Below are positions 37,558 through 46,327 of a DNA stretch of 64,000 nucleotides, one piece after another. The notes beneath the pieces are model-generated. The model saw only the letters and a list, made by a program, of their open reading frames with translations, was not told where the DNA came from and ran no database searches. The position numbers and the translations under genes were made by a program. How positions within the stretch are numbered: position 1 is the first letter of the stretch; each line of letters begins with the position of its first letter. This DNA is from an uncultured Verrucomicrobia subdivision 3 bacterium (GTDB taxonomy: Bacteria > Verrucomicrobiota > Verrucomicrobiia > Limisphaerales > UBA11358): positions 1 through 64,000 of the forward strand of contig CAITTG010000135.1 in NCBI GenBank assembly GCA_903895255.1, written 5' to 3'.

Positions 37558-38409
37558 ATGTTTGATACCAACCATCTGGTGCGGCACGCAGAGCTTTTTG
37601 CCATGGACGTTTTCCGCCTGGCGGTCTGGCTGGTGTTGTTGATCGCCATCTTTGTGCCTTTGGAGCGGTTGTTCGGGCTGCATCCTGTCAAAATCTTTCG
37701 CAAGCAGGTGGGCGTGGATCTCGCCTGGTATTTTATCAACAGCCTAGTGCCGGCAGCCATTATTGCGGTGCCCTTGTCGCTATTGGCGCGAACCCTCCAC
37801 AGCATGGATCCTGGTGGCCTTTACTCAATGGTAGCCGGCTGGTCACTGCGGGTTCGGTTGCCGTTGATGTTTCTGGTAAATGATTTGGGGGTGTATTGGT
37901 ATCATCGCATCTCCCATAAGGTGCCAGCCCTGTGGCAGTTCCATGCGGTTCATCATAGTGCTGAAGAACTCGACTGGCTGGTCAATACTCGCGCACATCC
38001 AGTGGACATGGTTTTCACCCGCCTCGCGGGACTGGTGCCGGTCTATCTGCTGGGTTTGGCACAGACTGCTGGCGGCCGGCTGGACGCCGGAGTGGCACTC
38101 TTGCTGATTCTGGGCACGATTTGGAGTTTTTTCATTCATGCCAACATTAAATGGCGGTTGGGTCCCTTGGAATGGGTGGTTTCCACCCCTGCCTTCCACC
38201 ACTGGCACCATACCAACGACGAGCACCGTGACCGTAATTTTGCGGCCATTTTTCCCTTTTTCGACCGTATTTTTGGCACTTCCTGGCTCCCGAAATACTG
38301 GCCGCCCGTTTATGGTATTGATGCCAAAGTTCCTCCGAGCCTAGTGGGGCAGTTGATGCATCCGTTGCCAGACCAAACGCCGGCCTCGGTTCCCAGTCTG
38401 GAAAAATAA
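37558..38409 (+). CDS. Sterol desaturase / fatty acid hydroxylase family membrane protein
   Basis: 283 residues with about four to five membrane helices and the full set of di-iron histidine boxes: HRISH (~117), HAVHH (~130) and HHWHH (~221). These enzymes hydroxylate or desaturate lipids, sterols or carotenoids using O2. Substrate unknown; no sterol or hopanoid gene is adjacent. A downstream ATG at codon 15 is an alternative start. Confidence 0.88.
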   Translation: MFDTNHLVRHAELFAMDVFRLAVWLVLLIAIFVPLERLFGLHPVKIFRKQVGVDLAWYFINSLVPAAIIAVPLSLLARTLHSMDPGGLYSMVAGWSLRVRLPLMFLVNDLGVYWYHRISHKVPALWQFHAVHHSAEELDWLVNTRAHPVDMVFTRLAGLVPVYLLGLAQTAGGRLDAGVALLLILGTIWSFFIHANIKWRLGPLEWVVSTPAFHHWHHTNDEHRDRNFAAIFPFFDRIFGTSWLPKYWPPVYGIDAKVPPSLVGQLMHPLPDQTPASVPSLEK

Positions 38410-38773
38410 GCTTTGTCAGCGCGGGCATCCTGCGTAAGAAGCGCGCGCAATGGACAAACCATTCAATGAGGTGGTGAATACAGCCTTGTGTAGCGGACTG
38501 GCGAATTTTCATTCGGCACCGGGACCAATCGTTACCGTCCGTCCCCCTGATTTTGGCGCCACCCGGGCGGGGGTGGATATAAATCGCTTGAATCAGAAGG
38601 CTGATGAGATGGCGGTGAAAGCCGGTGTCCATAAAGCGGAGCAAGCGATTTCCCGCAGATGAGCCGGCAGAAGACCGACGCCGACTTCGCCCGTTTTCCG
38701 GGATTGAAATGGCTTAATCCGCTTGAAAAACAGGGGCAGCGGGCCGCCAAGGTTTGCCGCCCCGTCAATTTGC
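38410..38773. other. Intergenic region without a convincing gene
   Basis: A 70-codon frame (38450-38662, plus strand) exists but has no recognisable features and is matched by frames on the other strand. I see no promoter or repeat that can be supported. Confidence 0.4.
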
Positions 38774-40045
38774 TTATTTAAACTTCGCGATCACCCGGGC
38801 AAAGGCAGCCAGGCCCAACTCGAGTTTTTCCAGTTCAGGACCAAAACTGATGCGGCAATAATTCTTGTAGCGGGCCTGCGAACGGCGGTTGCCGGGGTTT
38901 ACGTCGAAGAAGACCCCGGGCACCACGATCACCTTTTCCTTGAGGCATTCGCGGAAGAAACTCATGCCGTCATCCAGCGGCGTGGGCAGTTTCGCGAGGT
39001 TGGCCCAGACATAAAAAGCACCAACGGGCAGGGCTTCCACGCCAATGTCGAGGGCGGCCAGCCGCTCCAGGACGAGGGCCCGTTTGCGTCCAAAATGCTT
39101 TTGAATGGCGAGGGTTTCCGCAGCGGCGTTGGCGGGGTCCAGCAAGGGTAAAGCCGCGTTTTGAAAGGGATGGTTGGCTCCGCCATCGAGAAACGAGCCG
39201 GCGCTGGCGATGGCCTCGATGACGGCCTTGGGTCCGACCGTCCAGCTAATGCGCCAGCCGGGGTAGCGCCAATTTTTGGTCAAGCCATCCACAATCACCA
39301 CGGGGTCGCGTTCGACATCCTCCACATGTTCCGCCGCGGAGATCATTTTGGGATCGCTTGCCGTCGCTCCCGCGTAGATGTAGTGGGAATAAAACTCGTC
39401 AAAGATCATGGAGCACTGGCATTCCCGGGCGATCCGGCACCAGGCGGCCAGTTCGGCCCCTTCAATGAGCTGGCCGGTGGGATTGGAAGGGTTACTGACG
39501 AGCAGCGCGCTCAAACCGCGTCCCAAGATCTCCTCCTGGAGATCGGCCGGGGAGATTTTGTAGCCAGCGGCGGCATCCAGCAGGATGGGAATGGGCGTGA
39601 AGGCTTTGAAGACGCTCAATAATTCCTCGTAAGCGGTGTAATCGGGGATGAAATGCCCCATGTTGATGTTGCCCAGCGCACTGGCGAGGCGGGTGAGGGC
39701 CAGCCGGCCACCGCTGGCGATGCTGACATTCTCCGCCGTGTATTGGGACGCCTTGCCGCGCCGGTAGGTGGAATTATAGAAGTCCGCGACGGCCTGGCGG
39801 ATATCCTTGTTGCCGGCCACCGGGCCGTACTGCTGGCTGGCGGGCGTGACGGTGACCGACGAGATACGCGCGGGGGAGCCGGGGATGGGACCGGTTTCCG
39901 GCGAGCCCTGGCCGAGGTTGGCCCAGCCCTCGGCACCGTATACGAAGCCATGTTGCGTGGCCTCGTGGGTGACGTAAATCACGCCGGTGCGCGGCACCGA
40001 ACGGAAGCCGGGAATGGTTTGGGGCAGTTGATTGGGTATTTCCAT
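38774..40045 (-). CDS. PLP-dependent class I/II aminotransferase
   Basis: 423-residue fold-type I enzyme. SNPSNPTGQ and FDEFYSHYIY mark the cofactor-binding domain and the Schiff-base lysine lies in VDGLTKNWRYPGWR. Substrate is unknown; the general pattern is that of aspartate/alanine-type aminotransferases. It starts eight bases after the rhamnulokinase stop, so the two are co-transcribed, which is an unusual pair. Confidence 0.88.
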   Translation of the reverse strand: MEIPNQLPQTIPGFRSVPRTGVIYVTHEATQHGFVYGAEGWANLGQGSPETGPIPGSPARISSVTVTPASQQYGPVAGNKDIRQAVADFYNSTYRRGKASQYTAENVSIASGGRLALTRLASALGNINMGHFIPDYTAYEELLSVFKAFTPIPILLDAAAGYKISPADLQEEILGRGLSALLVSNPSNPTGQLIEGAELAAWCRIARECQCSMIFDEFYSHYIYAGATASDPKMISAAEHVEDVERDPVVIVDGLTKNWRYPGWRISWTVGPKAVIEAIASAGSFLDGGANHPFQNAALPLLDPANAAAETLAIQKHFGRKRALVLERLAALDIGVEALPVGAFYVWANLAKLPTPLDDGMSFFRECLKEKVIVVPGVFFDVNPGNRRSQARYKNYCRISFGPELEKLELGLAAFARVIAKFK

Positions 40046-40053
40046 GGCAGGCC

Positions 40054-41514
40054 TTAGCTGAGCAGTTTTTCAAACCGCGCGGCCGCGGCATCCCATTCCG
40101 ACGGGGATTCGGGGGTGAAGGTTTTGAGTTCGAAGGACTGGCGCACCACTTCCCGGGCAGCGGCGTGCGAGGGCAGATGGCCCAGCGCAATGGCCTGCAC
40201 CAGGATATTCCCCAAGGCGGCGCATTCCGTCGGTCCGGCCAGCACCGGAATTTTAAGGGCATTGGCCGTGAACTGGTTCAAGGTGGAGTCCTGGCTGCCG
40301 CCGCCCACAATGTGCAGGCGCTCGATTTTTTTGCCGATCAAGCGCTCGGTCTTGCGCAGGGTGACGCGGTAGAACAACGCCAGACTTTCGTGAATGCAGC
40401 GCATGAAGGCCCCGGGGTCGGCAGGCACCGGCTGTCCGGTTTCCACGCAAAATTCCGCAATTTTCTTCGGCATGTCATCCGGGCTTAGAAAGCGGGGATC
40501 ATCAGGATTAATCAGCGAGACAAAGGCCGGTGCTGTTCGTGAAAGCCGGGCCAGTTCTTCAAACTCGTACTTCTTGCCTTGTTTGGCCCAGTAACGCCGG
40601 CATTCCTGCACGATCCAAAGGCCAACGATGTTTTTCAATAACCGCACGGAATCGCCGTAACCAATTTCATTGGTAAAGCCCAGGCTGCGGCCCTGCTCGG
40701 TGATGACGGGCTGCGGCCATTCCACGCCCATCAGCGACCAGGTGCCGGAACTCAGGTAGGCCCAGTTTTCACCATGTGCCGGCACGGCGGCCACGGCGGC
40801 CCCGGTGTCGTGCGAACAGGTGGCAATGACCTGGATCTGGGGCAGCCCCACTTCCGTGGCGAGATTTTTCTTCATCGGCCCCAGGACGGTGCCAGTGGCA
40901 CAAATGGGGGCGAAGAGGGATTCCTTGAGACCAAGGGCGGCAAAAAGCTTTTTCGACCAGGTTTTGGTCTGGGGATTGTACAACTGGGTGGTGCTGGCGA
41001 GCGAAACCTCGTTTCGGGCCACCCCGGAGCAGAAATAATTGAAAGCATCCCCGATCAATAACAAATGTTTGGCCGCCGCCAGCCGGGCCGGCGGCTCGGT
41101 GACGATCTGGTAAATGGTGTTGAGCGCCATGAACTGGATGCCCGTCTCAGCGTAGATCGTGGGCCAGTCCACTTTCTCCTTGGCAATTTCCACGCCTTCG
41201 GCCGTGCGGGCATCCCGGTAGCACCAGACGGGGGACATGACCAAACCGCGTTCGTCGTACAGCACATAATCCACCCCCCAGGAATCCGTGCTGATGCTGG
41301 CAATGGGCAAGTCGCGGGCGGCGGCCTTTTTCAGGCCGGTTTTCAATTCGTTAAGCAGGCCCTCAAAGTTCCAGTGCAGGGCACCACTGGTCTTCACCAC
41401 CCCGTTGGGAAAACGATGCAATTCTTCAATGGCGATTTTTCCGTCGGCAAGGGTGCCAAGGATGACGCGGCCGCTATCGGCGCCCAGGTCGCAGGCCAAA
41501 TAATATGTAGGCAT
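40054..41514 (-). CDS. rhaB: Rhamnulokinase
   Basis: FGGY-family sugar kinase of 486 residues that phosphorylates L-rhamnulose at O1. Features are ACDLGADSGR at the N-terminal phosphate loop, STDSWGVDYVL, CSHDTGAAVAAVP in the middle and LSSGTWSLMG, all as in RhaB. No isomerase or aldolase gene is adjacent, so the rest of the rhamnose pathway lies elsewhere. It leads a two-gene operon with the aminotransferase. Confidence 0.93.
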   Translation of the reverse strand: MPTYYLACDLGADSGRVILGTLADGKIAIEELHRFPNGVVKTSGALHWNFEGLLNELKTGLKKAAARDLPIASISTDSWGVDYVLYDERGLVMSPVWCYRDARTAEGVEIAKEKVDWPTIYAETGIQFMALNTIYQIVTEPPARLAAAKHLLLIGDAFNYFCSGVARNEVSLASTTQLYNPQTKTWSKKLFAALGLKESLFAPICATGTVLGPMKKNLATEVGLPQIQVIATCSHDTGAAVAAVPAHGENWAYLSSGTWSLMGVEWPQPVITEQGRSLGFTNEIGYGDSVRLLKNIVGLWIVQECRRYWAKQGKKYEFEELARLSRTAPAFVSLINPDDPRFLSPDDMPKKIAEFCVETGQPVPADPGAFMRCIHESLALFYRVTLRKTERLIGKKIERLHIVGGGSQDSTLNQFTANALKIPVLAGPTECAALGNILVQAIALGHLPSHAAAREVVRQSFELKTFTPESPSEWDAAAARFEKLLS

Positions 41515-41639
41515 AATGAAAGTTCGGCCAGTATCTTACGCGGTGGAAAAAAAGTGTCAAAAACATTGGAGGTTGCCAGACGGCCAAAGTTGCGTAATGT
41601 TGTCGCTGCTAAAGCTTTAAACTGACCGATTCAACTATT

Positions 41640-42605
41640 ATGAGTGCTGCGCAACCCACCCAACTGGAACAACTCAAGCAATTTACCACCGTCGTGGCCG
41701 ATAGCGGCGATTTCGCCACCCTCAAACAGTTTGCCCCGCGTGACGCCACCACGAACCCCTCCCTCATTCTCAAGGCCGCCTTGATGCCCGAATATCAGTA
41801 TATCGTGGACAAGGCCGTGGCCGACAACAAGGGCAAGGCGACCGGTCCGCAACTGGTCAGTCTCGTGCTGGATGACTTGCTCATTCTCTTTGGCACTGAA
41901 ATCCTCAAAATCGTGCCTGGCCGCGTCAGCACCGAAACGGATGCCAACCTGTCTTTTGACACGGAGGCGCTGGTGGCCAAGGGCCGGCGTTTCATTGGTC
42001 TGTACGAAAAACAAGGCATCGGCCGCGAGCGCATTTTGATCAAGATCGCCTCCACTTGGGAGGGCATCCGCGCCGCCGAAATCCTGCAAAAAGAGGGCAT
42101 CAACTGCAACCTCACCCTGCTCTTCTCCCTGGCCCAGGCTATTGCCTGCGCGGAGGCCAGGGTCAAACTCATCTCGCCGTTTGTTGGTCGCATTATGGAC
42201 TGGTACAAGGCGAAGGAAAAAAAGGACTTCGCCCCGGCCGAGGATCCCGGTGTGAAATCCGTCGGCGAAATCTACGCCTACTACAAGAAATTTGACTACG
42301 CCACGGAGGTCATGGGGGCGAGCTTCCGCAACGTCGGCGAAATTCTCGAACTGGCCGGCTGCGACCTCCTCACCATTAGCCCCGCGCTGCTGGCAGAATT
42401 GCAAAAGAGCGATGCCCCGGTCGTCCGCAAATTAAGTCCGGAAATCGCCCGGGCTAGCGCGATCCAAAAGACACCGCTGGACGAGAAGAAATTCCGCTGG
42501 CTATTCAATGAAAGCGCGATGGCCACGGAAAAGACGGCGGAAGGCATCCGCCTGTTCAACGCCGATGCCATGAAACTCGAGCAGTTTATCGCGGCAAAGC
42601 TGTAG
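41640..42605 (+). CDS. tal: Transaldolase
   Basis: 321-residue TIM-barrel enzyme of the non-oxidative pentose phosphate pathway, class TalB. The Schiff-base lysine is in RILIKIASTWEG and the N-terminal DATTNPSLIL is the family signature. Length matches TalB. Divergent from rhaB with about 125 bases between, where promoters for both must lie. Confidence 0.96.
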   Translation: MSAAQPTQLEQLKQFTTVVADSGDFATLKQFAPRDATTNPSLILKAALMPEYQYIVDKAVADNKGKATGPQLVSLVLDDLLILFGTEILKIVPGRVSTETDANLSFDTEALVAKGRRFIGLYEKQGIGRERILIKIASTWEGIRAAEILQKEGINCNLTLLFSLAQAIACAEARVKLISPFVGRIMDWYKAKEKKDFAPAEDPGVKSVGEIYAYYKKFDYATEVMGASFRNVGEILELAGCDLLTISPALLAELQKSDAPVVRKLSPEIARASAIQKTPLDEKKFRWLFNESAMATEKTAEGIRLFNADAMKLEQFIAAKL

Positions 42606-42790
42606 GCCTTCGCTTGGTGGGCCTGGATTTTGGCGTGCACGGGCATGACCGCGCTTTTGAATTCGATGACATATCATTGAGTTCCATGACCACAGAATGG
42701 CGCCACTTAAACAGTCGCCGGGGCCGATGGCGTGGTTAAATTTGCGAATCGACGGCAAATCAGCTTTTTTATCAAGCAGGAGTCATTTGC

Positions 42791-43459
42791 GTGAGAAAAA
42801 TTCAACCAGACCTTTCCTTCGACGAGTGGGTTCGACACTTGTTTGACCATGAAGTCACCGAGCCAGAATGGTATTGGAGTGAGGGTGCTGAATCCATCAA
42901 ATTGCAGCCTCAGCGCGTCATTACCTATACCACCAAGCTCTTTCAAAGCGCTGGCGAATTATTAGCGGCTTACACTGATGCTCAGGTCAACCAAGGACTT
43001 TGGTTTCTCATCGGCGAATGCACTACTCCGCTTTACGCCCTTAGGGACGAATCCATCCCTTCGGAACAGCGAGCGTATTGCATCCGGTCCAGTTTCACAG
43101 TTTTCGAGCGAGTTTTCCTGGGCAGATGCACCCCGCATTTGTCACATTTGGATGAACCGGGGGCTGGGGCGCTGAATTCTATTTGTTATATGTGGTGGGA
43201 CATCTTCCCATTGTCTGGTGAACCGGAGGACAAAGAGCAACGGGAGATTGATGAGTCGTGTCTTTCGGTTATGGAATCCACGCTGCAACTACCATCGGTC
43301 GCTTGCCAGGAGAGCGCGCTGCACGGACTTGGTCATTGGGGACTTTCCTACCAAAAACGGTGTCAGGGAGTAATCTCAAAGTTCATGCAGGAACATCGCG
43401 ATTTACGCCCCGAGCTGCAAAATTATGCCCTGCGAGCCAGGGAAAGGTATGTTAATTAA
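42791..43459 (+). CDS. Conserved-looking hypothetical protein
   Basis: 222 residues from GTG. Acidic, tryptophan-rich, with no signal peptide or membrane segment. Segments such as FDEWVRHLFDHEVTEPEWYW, SHLDEPGAGALNS and SALHGLGHWGLSY look strongly constrained, so I expect a real family of alpha-helical proteins, but I cannot name it. The layout is reminiscent of immunity-type proteins, which is only a guess. It precedes the SUFU-domain gene on the same strand with 134 bases between. Confidence 0.65.
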   Translation: MRKIQPDLSFDEWVRHLFDHEVTEPEWYWSEGAESIKLQPQRVITYTTKLFQSAGELLAAYTDAQVNQGLWFLIGECTTPLYALRDESIPSEQRAYCIRSSFTVFERVFLGRCTPHLSHLDEPGAGALNSICYMWWDIFPLSGEPEDKEQREIDESCLSVMESTLQLPSVACQESALHGLGHWGLSYQKRCQGVISKFMQEHRDLRPELQNYALRARERYVN

Positions 43460-43593
43460 TGATAGAAAAGCGCGGCCTAATCTAGCGCCAAAGGCACAGG
43501 CCATTGGGGCGGTCAGTTCCGCAGTTACGCATCTCGCCGCAATATGGCGATGCTTCAGCATTTTTCGGCAGACCATATTCACGCTGTACTCCC

Positions 43594-44229
43594 ATGCAAA
43601 CACCCGAAAGACCACCCGACGAGGATTGGACAAAGGTTTGGAACGCGCGACTGGCGGCCCTGGCGCCCATCCTCGGCGAGCCAGCCAACACGGTTTTCCA
43701 CGCCATGATTCCTTTCCAGTTTCGTGAGGCAGGAGGCTCGGCGGACGTTGTGCCTTTCCCGAGTTACAGGCCCGGTGCCACTTACGTCACTGCAGAGATG
43801 ACCGGCGAGGATGCCGGCCAGCTACCGAACAGTCTTGGCCATTACGAGTTGATGATATGCACGCGGCAAGAGTTGCCCAGGGCGGCAAACTTCATCTCAC
43901 GGCTTGCGTGTTACACCTGCGATGCGGTGCTAGAGGCAGGGCAGACGATGGACTTAGGAGAGTTCTTCGGTGACTCGACGCTTCGAGCCATGCTATTCGC
44001 GCATCCCAGCGAGCGGCCGGTTCACTTCGAGTTTCTCGGCCGACGTTGCGGTCTGCTGCTTTGTGTTGGCATCACCGCGCAGGAGTTGGCGTTCGCTCGC
44101 GCGCGAAGCACTGGTGAGCTATTGGCGCTGCTCAAGCACCACGGAGTTTTTCCTTACACGATACCCGGACGACCTTCCGTACCGCTGGCTGACGGAGGCA
44201 CGCGATTAGGGCGAATGTTTGGGAGGTGA
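43594..44229 (+). CDS. Suppressor-of-fused (SUFU) domain protein
   Basis: 211 residues from ATG 43594 (open to 43504). The core VFHAMIPFQF, LGHYELMICT and FFGDSTLRAMLFAHP pattern fits the bacterial SUFU-like domain. These are often immunity or accessory proteins in contact-dependent or polymorphic-toxin loci. No toxin gene is nearby, so this may be an orphan. Confidence 0.6.
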   Translation: MQTPERPPDEDWTKVWNARLAALAPILGEPANTVFHAMIPFQFREAGGSADVVPFPSYRPGATYVTAEMTGEDAGQLPNSLGHYELMICTRQELPRAANFISRLACYTCDAVLEAGQTMDLGEFFGDSTLRAMLFAHPSERPVHFEFLGRRCGLLLCVGITAQELAFARARSTGELLALLKHHGVFPYTIPGRPSVPLADGGTRLGRMFGR

Positions 44230-44323
44230 AATTTATGAGGCCAATAAATCCAATGTAAATGGATTGATTTTGCCGTGACCGGGAAGGAAGATACCTTTGC
44301 TCGTGCTTACCGCCACCTGATTC

Positions 44324-44707
44324 ATGAACCAAGCCTTAGCCAACGCCGTTGTCACCCTGGGCCTGACCCACTTTCAGCGCCATATCTTTCTGTGTGCGGA
44401 TCCGGTCGAGGATAAATGTTGCGACCGGGACCAAGGCCTGATTGCCTGGGATTTTTTGAAGCAAAGGCTCAAGGAATTGAAACTCACGGGGCCGGAACCT
44501 TTGGTTTATCGCACCAAAGCCGGCTGCTTGCGGGTTTGCACCCAAGGCCCCATCGCGGTCGTTTACCCGGAGGGGGTCTGGTATCATTCCTGCACCCCGG
44601 CGGTGCTGGAGCGGATTATTCAGGAACACATAATCGGCGGAGTGGTCGTAAGGGAATTTGCCTTTGCGGTTAATGAGTTGAAGCCCCTGCCTGCCAAATC
44701 GAATTAA
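44324..44707 (+). CDS. (2Fe-2S) ferredoxin, thioredoxin-like fold
   Basis: 127 residues. Cysteines lie in FLCADPVEDKCC and GCLRVCTQGP, spaced as in the thioredoxin-fold 2Fe-2S ferredoxins, followed by the usual VVYPEGVWY segment. It is likely a soluble electron carrier; partner unknown and no redox genes are adjacent. Confidence 0.85.
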   Translation: MNQALANAVVTLGLTHFQRHIFLCADPVEDKCCDRDQGLIAWDFLKQRLKELKLTGPEPLVYRTKAGCLRVCTQGPIAVVYPEGVWYHSCTPAVLERIIQEHIIGGVVVREFAFAVNELKPLPAKSN

Positions 44708-44797
44708 CTACATGGCCGGCCAGTAAATACGGAAATCCTAAGTCTCCAAGGATATTTTAGGTTGCCAAATGCGGAACTGGAGCGCCCCCAACTGTAA

Positions 44798-46156
44798 TTA
44801 TTGGGGAGCGAGCTGCAGGATGCGCTGGCGCAAGTATTGCTGGGCCTGGGTCAACTGCCAATTTTCGGCCAGCACAAGCAAATTGGTCATGGCTTCATAG
44901 TGGTCGCCAGCTTTCTTGATGGCCTCACCCCAGTTGCTCTGGGCAACGGTGGGTTCGCCTAATTGAGCCCAGGCATGGGAAATCAAGGCCAGACGCAGGA
45001 AATCTTGATCGGACCAGTTGTCCCGATTGCCCATGTCCAGCAAATCCTGCCATTTGCCCATTTTCAAATAAGCCTGCGCCAGGGCCAGCTTGTAGGCCGG
45101 TTCGGAGCGAATATTTTTGGGGAGGCTGCCCAGCCACTGAAGGTTCGCTGAGGCAAGGCCATGGGATTGCATCCAGTTGGAAAGCTGGCCAACCAAAGCG
45201 GGCTGGTTGGCAGCCAGAGCCATCGCAGTTTGCAACCGTTCGCCAAAGGTGGTCTGATTCAAGCCCTGAAGTAATTCGAGATTTTGCAGGCGGTCAGCCA
45301 TGGTTGACTGGGGCAGTTTCAATAATTGTTCCGAATAGTGGTCTGCCCCGGCAGGATCCGCGGCGGCTTGCCGGTTGGCAACCAAGGTGCGCAGGGCAGC
45401 GGCTCCCAAGGTGCCGTCCAAGCTTAATTTTTCCAATTGTTGGCGCGCCTGGCGTTGCACGGATTCATTCGCGGAGTCTAATTGCAGGGTGGCCAGACTC
45501 AAAGCGTACTGGGGATTGGAGGGATCCAACTGAACGGCGGTTTCAAAATGGCCTTCAGCATCCGTGGACTGATGCAGCGCCAGCGCCAGATTGCCGGCAA
45601 TCATTTGGTATTCGGGATTGTTAACGGCACTTTCGGCAAGTTCGGTCAACACCACGGTGGTGACGGGATAGGGAGCGGATTGCGAGCGCAAGGCGACTTC
45701 GGCCAGACGGAGTTTATTGGCGATGGTGGGTGAAAGATCGGCCAGACGTTGAACCCAATACAATTCTGCGGGCATGCGGGATTGGGCGGAGGCATCGGCC
45801 ATGGCGCGGCAGGCGGCCAGGTCGTTGGGGTTCAAGGCAAGAGCCTTGCCCGCGCTGGCAATAGCACCGGCATAATCACCCTGGGTCAAGCAGACTTGGG
45901 CATTGCTGGCCAAGCGCTTTTCCTCGAGCTTCAAATAATCAGTGCGCACAACACAGGCAATGACGATGGCCAGAACCAAAATGGTGCTGCCGGTGATCAT
46001 CCACACTTTAAGGCGGTAGTCACGTTCGTGCCAGTCCCCGTAGCGATAAACATGGCGACGGTAAGCCCGCTCCATTCGACTCTTAAAAGCAAAAAACGGG
46101 CTGTTGGAAAGGTTTTCCGCCAGCGTTTGACCGGGATTTTGTTGTTCGTTGCCCAT
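44798..46156 (-). CDS. Membrane-anchored TPR-repeat protein
   Basis: 452 residues: about 50 cytoplasmic residues rich in Arg/Tyr, one membrane helix (VWMITGSTILVLAIVIACVV, ~51-70), then tetratricopeptide-like helices to the end, for example LTQGDYAGAIASAGKALALNP and HFETAVQLDPSNPQYALS. It probably scaffolds protein contacts in the periplasm. Partner unknown. Confidence 0.8.
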   Translation of the reverse strand: MGNEQQNPGQTLAENLSNSPFFAFKSRMERAYRRHVYRYGDWHERDYRLKVWMITGSTILVLAIVIACVVRTDYLKLEEKRLASNAQVCLTQGDYAGAIASAGKALALNPNDLAACRAMADASAQSRMPAELYWVQRLADLSPTIANKLRLAEVALRSQSAPYPVTTVVLTELAESAVNNPEYQMIAGNLALALHQSTDAEGHFETAVQLDPSNPQYALSLATLQLDSANESVQRQARQQLEKLSLDGTLGAAALRTLVANRQAAADPAGADHYSEQLLKLPQSTMADRLQNLELLQGLNQTTFGERLQTAMALAANQPALVGQLSNWMQSHGLASANLQWLGSLPKNIRSEPAYKLALAQAYLKMGKWQDLLDMGNRDNWSDQDFLRLALISHAWAQLGEPTVAQSNWGEAIKKAGDHYEAMTNLLVLAENWQLTQAQQYLRQRILQLAPQ

Positions 46157-46190
46157 TTGGTGATCAAGGTATCAAATTACCCTAGTTTGT

Positions 46191-46244
46191 CCACCAAATT
46201 GTTACGTTTTGGTGGTTGTTTAACAAAATTTAACCAATTTTGTT
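46191..46244. other. Two adjacent perfect hairpins between pit and the TPR gene
   Basis: CCACCAAA/TTTGGTGG (46191-46198, 46208-46215) and AACAAAATT/AATTTTGTT (46222-46230, 46236-46244). They could terminate or stabilise the pit message, or act as an operator for the TPR gene, whose start is 35 bases away. Confidence 0.4.
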
Positions 46245-46327
46245 CCTTTTAAGAATTTATTCTGAACGCTAAGTCTGGCAAATCTCCAGAAAGCACTTCA
46301 ATGAAAGTGGTTACAACCCGTCAAGGT

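Noticed and set aside
38450..38662. 70-codon open frame between the desaturase and aminotransferase genes
   Set aside because: No ribosome site, motif or neighbour logic; competing frame on the other strand.
43460..43593. Possible integron attC site between two cassette-like genes
   Set aside because: A CCTAAT word is present, but no matching GTTAGGC-type partner or stem was found, and no integrase is near.
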